Below, one piece after another: positions 57,868 to 64,000 of a stretch of 64,000 nucleotides of DNA. The DNA lies in the NCBI GenBank assembly GCA_036429605.1, contig JAVFKD010000002.1, positions 186,001 through 250,000 of the forward strand. The letters run 5' to 3'. Within the stretch, counting starts at the first letter, position 1, and each line of letters opens with the position of its first letter. A program made the translations under genes and the position numbers. The stretch comes from Cladobotryum mycophilum. Taxonomy: Eukaryota > Ascomycota > Sordariomycetes > Hypocreales > Hypocreaceae. Under the pieces are notes generated by a model. That model saw nothing but the letters and a program-made list of their open reading frames with translations, did not search any database and was not told where the DNA came from.

Positions 57868-59018
57868 ATGGTCAACGTCGCTGTCTCTGGAGGAACTGGT
57901 GATGTCGGTCGCACCATTGTGAATGCGATCGCAAAGGCGGGCAACCACAAGGTCTTTATACTATCTAGGACTGTAAGTTGACATGTCGTGCATACTCTGC
58001 TTGACGGCACTAAGCTGATGTTATCTAGGCAGCTGCAGCTACTGCGGACGGCGCGCCGGAGCGTTTGGCTGTCGACTACAACAATGTTGAACAAATCAAG
58101 TCTGTTCTCCAAGAGAATAAGATTGAGGTTGTCATCGCAGCCTTGCTTCTGGCTGATGACACAGTGACACAGTCCCAAATTACTCTGATCCGTGCTGCTG
58201 CCCAGTCTGGAACAGTGAAGAAGTTTATCCCCACCGAATATCATCTTGACTACAACGTTCCTGTCGAGTAAGTATTCCCCGTAAGATTCAGAGACTAATA
58301 ATAACACATGCATAGCGGTGTGGAGATTCATTTTGCAAAGTATCAACTGCAGTGTGAGGAAGAACTCAAGCGCCAGCCAGCATTGACCTACACGCTGATT
58401 CGAAATGGTCTCTTCCTTGACTACATGGCGATGCCGTTCCACCCCAAGCCAACGAATTTGAAGCCCTACTGGATGTTCATTGACTTGGAACACGAAGTCT
58501 CTGTCATTCCTGGAGACGGCACAAAAACCGTCGTATTCACCCACACTGAAGATACCGCTGCATTCATTGAGCGTCTCATCGGCCTCCCAGCTGAGCAGTG
58601 GCCACGCGAATCACTTGTTCAGAGCAACAAGATTCAAGTCAAGGATCTTCTCGACATTGTCAAGAAGGTTTCTGGTAAGCGCTGACCCAAGATACCTTTC
58701 ACCGGAACGTTTAATGAACAAGTTTTAACTGTGTGGATAGGACGAGACTTTAAGGTTACATGGGAGTCGCCGGAAGCAATTCGCAAGGGCGAGATTACCA
58801 TGCTACCCTCGAACAAGCCCACCTTTGAGCAGCCCTTCTTCGGTGACATCTTCCGGGGAATTGAGAAGGAAGTTTTGCTTACGGTACTGAGCGATGGATA
58901 CGAGCTGCCTGGCAAGAACCTTGCTGAGATCTTCCCTGATGTTCAAACGACTAATATTGAGGAGTTTCTGGCCGAGGCTTGGAAGCTCAAGGAAGCCAAG
59001 GCTTCTTCTGCTTCTTAA
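57868..59018 (+). CDS. Isoflavone-reductase-like NmrA family protein
   Basis: Four exons: 57868-57972, 58029-58267, 58316-58674 and 58741-59018. All three introns (56, 48 and 66 bp) have GTAAGT/GTAAGC donors and TAG acceptors. The product has 326 residues. It opens with VNVAVSGGTGDVGRTIVNAI (Rossmann GxxGxxG at about 8-14), continues with VVIAALLLADD and VKKFIPTEYHLDYN, and then ALTYTLIRNGLFLDYM. This is the isoflavone-reductase-like group of NAD(P)-dependent enzymes, which often reduce double bonds in fungal secondary metabolism. It sits in tandem 1.2 kb after the NRPS, so a tailoring role is inferred. The arrangement recalls the NmrA-type reductases of the swainsonine cluster; the substrate is unknown. 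Confidence 0.9.
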
Positions 59019-59848
59019 AAGAAAGACATGTAAAACATTTTATCAGTCTCTAGGTTCTCAGGCTGGGCTATGTAGACGGTTGGAAGAATTGAGGTATCAA
59101 GGTTGCAGGCTACCTGAAGGTTTATTCGAATCCCGTGATGTGAAATTCGTATAAATGGTCATTTGGGAGTTCAACTTCGTGACGGCCTAGGTATCACTAA
59201 CATTATGTGGAAACTGGTTGTGTCAAGCGATTCCTCAATCTAAGTCAGTACTAGGGTTTCCTTTGCATCAGACTTTGTTAGGCGAACAGTTTCCTTCAAC
59301 CACACAAAGTTCTACCCTAGACCTTTTAGAGGAGAGGGGGAGGGGGACTAGGATTGATATTTCTGAGGCTTTGTAGATTGTGGTCATGATTGGTGACAAT
59401 GTAGCTTAGCAATGCCATTTGCTACAAAGCTACACTTCCTTCCTACACTTGATCAGCTACCAAACCCCCTCCCACGTAAGAAAACCATGACATTACACGA
59501 CGGCTCACACGGTCACGACACTGCAGCTTGATGAGAAACTTATTATTCAGTACGGAGCAACAGGTCATATTTAATACTACGCATAAAAAAAGGCAACAGG
59601 GGCCAAGGTACATGGCAGCCAAAAGGCCCAAGACAAAACAGGTATGAGTGAGGAACAAGTCAAATCGCCAGGAACATCCTCCTCCAAAAGTTTGAACCCC
59701 ATTTTAGTCCGTAGATTTTTCCAATGTATGTGAAAAGCAAGCTCTCCCTCTGCGCCAGGTAGGGTATCTCAATAAGTTGGAGCGAAAAGAAGAGGGGCGA
59801 AAGCGACTGACTGGCTCTCCAAAACCCATCACGATTCGTAGCAACCAT
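59019..59848. other. Intergenic, no gene seen
   Basis: About 830 bp between two convergent genes, holding their 3' ends. No further coding signal. Confidence 0.5.
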
Positions 59849-60847
59849 TTATGCGGTTGCCATTGCGAGGACCGCCGGCAAGTTTACTGTCGGGTCATCA
59901 TTGTTGACAAGACCCAGGTAGGTGGTTGGCTTCTTGTATCCCAACAGAGAGAGCATTTTATCGCTCATGTTGAGCACCTTGCTGCGGGGAACAGCCAAAA
60001 ATTGGTTCTCCTCCGGACGCATAGTTCCACGGATGAAGAAGAAGCTATACATTATTCGCATCACATCCGTGGTAGCATTGTGTCCACCACCGTGGTAAGC
60101 GGAACCAACAAAGACGAGAGCGGAACCTGGGTCCATTTCTGAATCAATCCACGTTAGTCAGTTTGTTCAAGGTCACACAATCACACCATGATCGAATCTT
60201 GGCTTACCTGCAAAGCAGACCTCATCAAGTCTAGGGAATCGACTGTCATCCCACTTGTGGGAACCAGGAACAAACATGGTAGCACCATTCTCGCGAGTGG
60301 TCCTGACACCGGCAACCAAGCAAGTAATTTGGCTTGTTTGCTTGAGATTGAAGCTGCCATGCGGGACTCCATGGTTGATGTCGTCCCTGTGCAGCTTTTG
60401 ACGGGGAGCACCAGGACCGATGTTCAGAGCAAGGCTAGTACTCAACAATGGATGAACAGTGTGTTCTTCGGTAAAGTCCTCCCAAGCTGCAGTAAAGGAG
60501 TGTTCCAAAATGGCCGTTTGTAAGCTATGCAATACTTCATTCTCGCACATCTTGACCGCCGTCGGTGACTTTCCCACCAAACCAGCAATTACCTGGGTTT
60601 CCTTTGGGAAGAGGTTGTCCATAGCATCACCTTCTGTAGCTTTTCCATCTGTGACCTTGTTTGTATAAGGCTCGAGCTCCTCCTTGATAGCAGCCAGATC
60701 TTGACCCGACACGAGACCGGTCAGGATGACCCCACCATCCTGTTCAATGACATCTAGGATGTCCTGGAGTGGTGCATTTGCCGGCAGCTTTGTGAGTGCT
60801 GCGGAAGGCACATAGGATGAATCAATAGGTGCAGGTCGTGCAGCCAT
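59849..60847 (-). CDS. PhyH-type Fe(II)/2-oxoglutarate dioxygenase 1
   Basis: Two exons, 60847-60208 and 60138-59849, with a 69-bp intron (GTAAGC...ATTCAG), give 309 residues. The phytanoyl-CoA dioxygenase (PhyH) fold is shown by the iron triad: H153 and D155 in KLHRDD, and H229 in GSAYHGGGHN. An Arg (MRIMYS, about 241) follows and probably binds 2-oxoglutarate. NGATMFVPGSHKWDD is the usual central block. Family members hydroxylate, desaturate or form rings in small molecules, as in many fungal natural product pathways. It is next to the NRPS and reductase genes and is transcribed toward the reductase gene. The sequence appears intact, with start context GAAATGG. Confidence 0.91.
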
Positions 60848-62211
60848 TTCGACAAGAAATAAATGATGTAATACCAGAATATGAGGGAATATGGTGATTT
60901 AGAGTGGAATAAAGGTAACGGAAAGAGCAAAGGAGCCGTATATACCGTAAAGATTCGGCATGATCAGACAGATTACACTGGACTTACTAAGATAGCAACC
61001 CATGTTTCTGCATGTTTCTTCATCTTTCCTTACATAATATTTCTAAGATAATATTTTAGAATCTACACTATATTTCCGAGTAGCCTAGCTTAGGGTAAGA
61101 TGGAATAATATGCATGATACACGGGCTTTGCTCAGTTCTCTCGATATGCCAACATGGTACCTAGACTTTCTACGGGTGGCCCGAGAGAGTACACAACAAG
61201 ACATCGCTTCCATGACTTTGTATTAGTCAATGGTGGTTTTATGATGTTACAATGGTGAATAGGTTTCGGAGATGGTAGCACTACATATGGGATGGCTTTT
61301 TCTTGAATGGATGGATGCATTGCAACACCGATATGTCACCTCTTCGCGTTTGAGAAGCAGAAGACTTGTAATCGACCAATGGTTGAGTATGAGTAATAAT
61401 TATCCGCCTGTGGGGCCACGTTTAGCTTCGTCATTGAATATGATTATCACGCAGTGGATTTTGCGTTACTTCCGGGCTTTGGTCTCGGCCATGCTTTACT
61501 CAGCCATCACCCATTACTGTGTCTCAGACTATGCATAGTCTTATACTTGTAAATTTCAGGTGTCCATGTCATGAGCTCGTTGCTAAGAGGGGCTAAATAA
61601 TACATACTGATTATAGAATAGTGATTATAAGTGATAATAATAAGTAATATTAGTAGTAAGATATTTTAAGAGTATAATAAGCAGTAAAGATATAAAATAA
61701 AATAGTTAATATTATAATCTTATATTATAAATCTTAAAGAAAAACCAGTAGTATTAATATTTTATTTATTTACTTTTATTAAAGTTTAAAAAGAAACTAA
61801 TGAATTAATTAAAATTACTTAATTAATATAAAGTTATTTTTTAAAGAAAAAAACTCATTAAAATTATATATATATATTTATACTTTGTTAAGATTATGTT
61901 TCTACGTCTATGTAGACTGTGCCTTAGGAGTGAGGCACAGCCTGCGCAGTAGTTTGTACTCTGTGTGGGTTCGATGTAAACTAGATTAGTATATGAGAAT
62001 TATGTCAGAAGTTTTCTATTCTGATGTCCGGATGTTTTTGCCGTTCCAAAATCCATAACAGTTCCTGGCCGGTTAACAAACTATTAGAGGGCCTTTGCAC
62101 CACTGGTATTTGCCTGGATCCGGGAACGCGTACAGCAAGTGATATCCACAATTCTTTTTACTCTATCATTATTTGATCAATTTGCCACACAAGACATCCC
62201 AAGAAGTCCCA
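60848..62211. other. Intergenic with AT-rich block 2
   Basis: About 1.36 kb between two divergent dioxygenase genes. The core, about 61600-61890, is AT-rich with ATATATATAT runs and long TA words, again looking RIP-degraded. Both promoters must lie in the flanks. No gene seen. Confidence 0.55.
61600..61890. repeat. AT-rich block 2
   Basis: Nearly pure A/T sequence resembling the block at 52085-52450. The two together bracket the NRPS, reductase and first dioxygenase genes. Confidence 0.65.
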
Positions 62212-63355
62212 ATGAAAATCCCCCAGTTGTACGCCAACGATGGGCCGCTGCCCCCAGACCAGATTGGGCTGCTCGTCCCCACAGACCCTTTTACAACAGA
62301 CTTTGGTGTCGTCCGTCAACGACTGGCTGATGATGGCTATGTCCTCTTGAAAGGTTTGCTTCCCCGCGAGGATGTTCTCAGAGTTCGAGAGAAATACTTT
62401 GGACATCTGTCGGCGGCAAGCTTTCTCAAGCCAGGCACCGCTGCCGTAGATGGCATCTTCAACAGCGATCGAGACATCTCAGACTTCCCGAGCATGGGAG
62501 CCACGGTTGTACCACCAGGTGGTGCCGACCAGTTCATGAAGCTTGCCACTGAAGTTCATACCATGCCATGATATCATGAATTTTGTCAACATCCCAAGTT
62601 GATCGACTACGTGTCTAAGCTTAACAACTGGGGCTCCAATACACGCAGCATTGCCAGAACGGTCATAAGAAACGCCACCCCTGGAAACAAGGGAATTGGT
62701 GTTCATTACGACTACATCTTCTTGCGCTATGGAGAGGATACTGTTCTGACTGGATGGGTGCCCATGGGCGACATTAAAATTGAAGGGGGTGGTTTAATTT
62801 ACTTGGAAAAAGGTGAGTGCTATCGCATGAGCTATGATTCAACTGCGCTTTACTCACAACCGACCCTTTCATAGGCCATGAGCTTGGTATGCAATTCGAA
62901 AAGGAGTTCACGGAAAAAGCCATAGCTAGCGGATTCAGTGAAGAAGAGGCAAAATCTGCGTACAACACCAACATGATGCAGGACGGTATCTTGGCCGACG
63001 GCGCTCGCGAGTATGGCCTTCAGCAAAAACGAAGATGGCTTGCCTCTGCGTACGAAGCCGGCGATGTTGTGCTGCACAGCTCCTACAGCGTACGTTCATC
63101 TATCAAGCCATTCTTTTTCCCCATTCCTCTTAGAATCCAGTTGGAGAATAAAACTAATCATAAGATAAAGATACATTCGTCCACCATTAACCATGATAAG
63201 GAGGGTATCATTCGCCTTGGTACTGATCTTCGCTTTGTGGATACCAGCAGACCTTGGGATGAGGTGAGTACTTGGTCGGTATGGCATTTTACTGAGATAA
63301 AAGCTAATCTGCATAGCGTTGGGATAATGTATTCCACCCTGATGACGGCCTATAA
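62212..63355 (+). pseudogene. PhyH-type dioxygenase 2 with in-frame TGA
   Basis: Exons 62212-62812, 62875-63089, 63171-63263 and 63317-63355 join in frame and would encode 315 residues. Introns have GTGAGT, GTACGT and GTGAGT donors. The start is ATG 62212 (MKIPQLYANDGP). The family is clear: LADDGYVLLKGLLPREDVL, AASFLKPGTAAVDGIF, NKGIGVHYDYIFLRYG (H-x-D iron ligands), DVVLHSSYS (distal His) and IRLGTDLRFVD. But codon 120 is TGA (62569-62571), where Trp is likely in the family (TGG to TGA). The frame continues unchanged after it. So this is either a very recent pseudogene, a read-through gene, or a sequence error. No intron can remove the stop. Divergent from dioxygenase 1. Confidence 0.75.
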
Positions 63356-64000
63356 GTGCCGTCATTGTTGGCGGTCACTCTTCGCCGTCACGATATAACT
63401 TCCAACAGTGTCTCTGAGAGCTGAAGCGCCATTCCTTTTGCCTCTTCACCATCTTTCTCGAGTTGGATGCAGTGGGAGGTCTACTAGTTTCTGCATAAAA
63501 AAGACGACTCACAGACCTTGTCAAGGATGAATCTACTCGGTTGCGATGCGACGTCGAGATGAGGCGCCGTGAAATATAGTAAGGTCTTGGAGAAGAGAGT
63601 GTATTCTGCCTGCAAGGTAGTGTGACCATTTAACAAGATGATCATTCATGGGTGAATACTTGTCGGGTTTGTCCGTGACATGAAACATGCATCATTAGTA
63701 CACGCAAATTAACATTTCCATCATTCACACACGTACAAGCATTTGGGGCCCACGAGTAATACATATTGGATATCATTGGCCACATCTTGACTGCGGGAAG
63801 ATTGCATCAGCCTGAATATGTCACTTCTCATAGCTTACTACATGGTCAGTGGCTTGATGCATGTATCAGTAGGAAACCTTTTAAGCCGTTTGGGGTATAC
63901 GGAGTGCAGGAAACGTAGCAAAGGCGCTGAGACTGATACTACTCCTTGCTTGCTTGTACACCGTATGTACCTTCAATCATGGTAGCAAAGGTTTCACTGA
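63356..64000. other. Right edge, no gene seen
   Basis: About 645 bp. The minus-strand open frame at 63375-63629 has no recognisable family and may be chance. A TACGGAGTGC near-copy of the recurrent motif lies near 63899. Confidence 0.45.

Noticed and set aside
1..64000. tRNA genes, rRNA, CRISPR arrays or bacterial-type operons
   Set aside because: No cloverleaf-like B-box in a plausible tRNA context, no rRNA sequence and no regularly spaced repeats were seen; the genes are intron-containing and fungal.

Overview
This window looks like a chromosomal segment of a filamentous ascomycete, most likely an insect-associated member of the Hypocreales close to Metarhizium or Hirsutella. The genes carry short 50-120 bp introns with GT...AG ends and CTAAC-type branch sites, gene families are typically fungal, and there is a Tad-type LINE, AT-rich blocks that look RIP-affected, and a four-cysteine ribotoxin of the hirsutellin/anisoplin type. 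The genus is an inference from that ribotoxin; no marker gene is present.

Layout. 0-11 kb: the 3' part of a GH95 glycosidase, two decayed pieces of a non-ribosomal peptide synthetase (NRPS) on the minus strand, a secreted ribotoxin gene, a DUF3632 gene, a transposase relic, a decayed ubiquitin-fold gene and a small secreted 8-cysteine protein. 12-33.6 kb: the most unusual part. Three very large proteins without secretion signals (1435, about 1679 and 1244 residues; the second resembles DUF6603) are arranged around a deaminase-fold gene (CAE and PCxxC motifs), a small divergent gene and a beta-propeller lectin-like gene. I know of no described function for this set. 33.7-39.2 kb: an APC-family permease, a GFA-type zinc protein and an NmrA-like Rossmann protein. 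40.1-46.0 kb: a nearly full-length but inactivated LINE flanked by a 16-bp target-site duplication. 46-52.6 kb: gene-poor sequence ending in an AT-rich block. 52.7-63.4 kb: a compact biosynthetic cluster with one monomodular NRPS (remnant C, then A-T-C), an isoflavone-reductase-like NmrA protein and two PhyH-type Fe(II)/2-oxoglutarate dioxygenases. The second dioxygenase has an in-frame TGA.

How the genes may work together. In the cluster the NRPS would activate an amino acid and the reductase and dioxygenases would tailor the product. This tailoring set resembles that of the swainsonine cluster, although the core enzyme is different. In the 12-33.6 kb island I infer, without proof, an assembly in which giant beta-rich proteins accompany a nucleic-acid or nucleotide deaminase and a possible partner or immunity protein. 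Together with the ribotoxin and the small secreted protein, the window has the character of an accessory region concerned with interactions with hosts or competitors.
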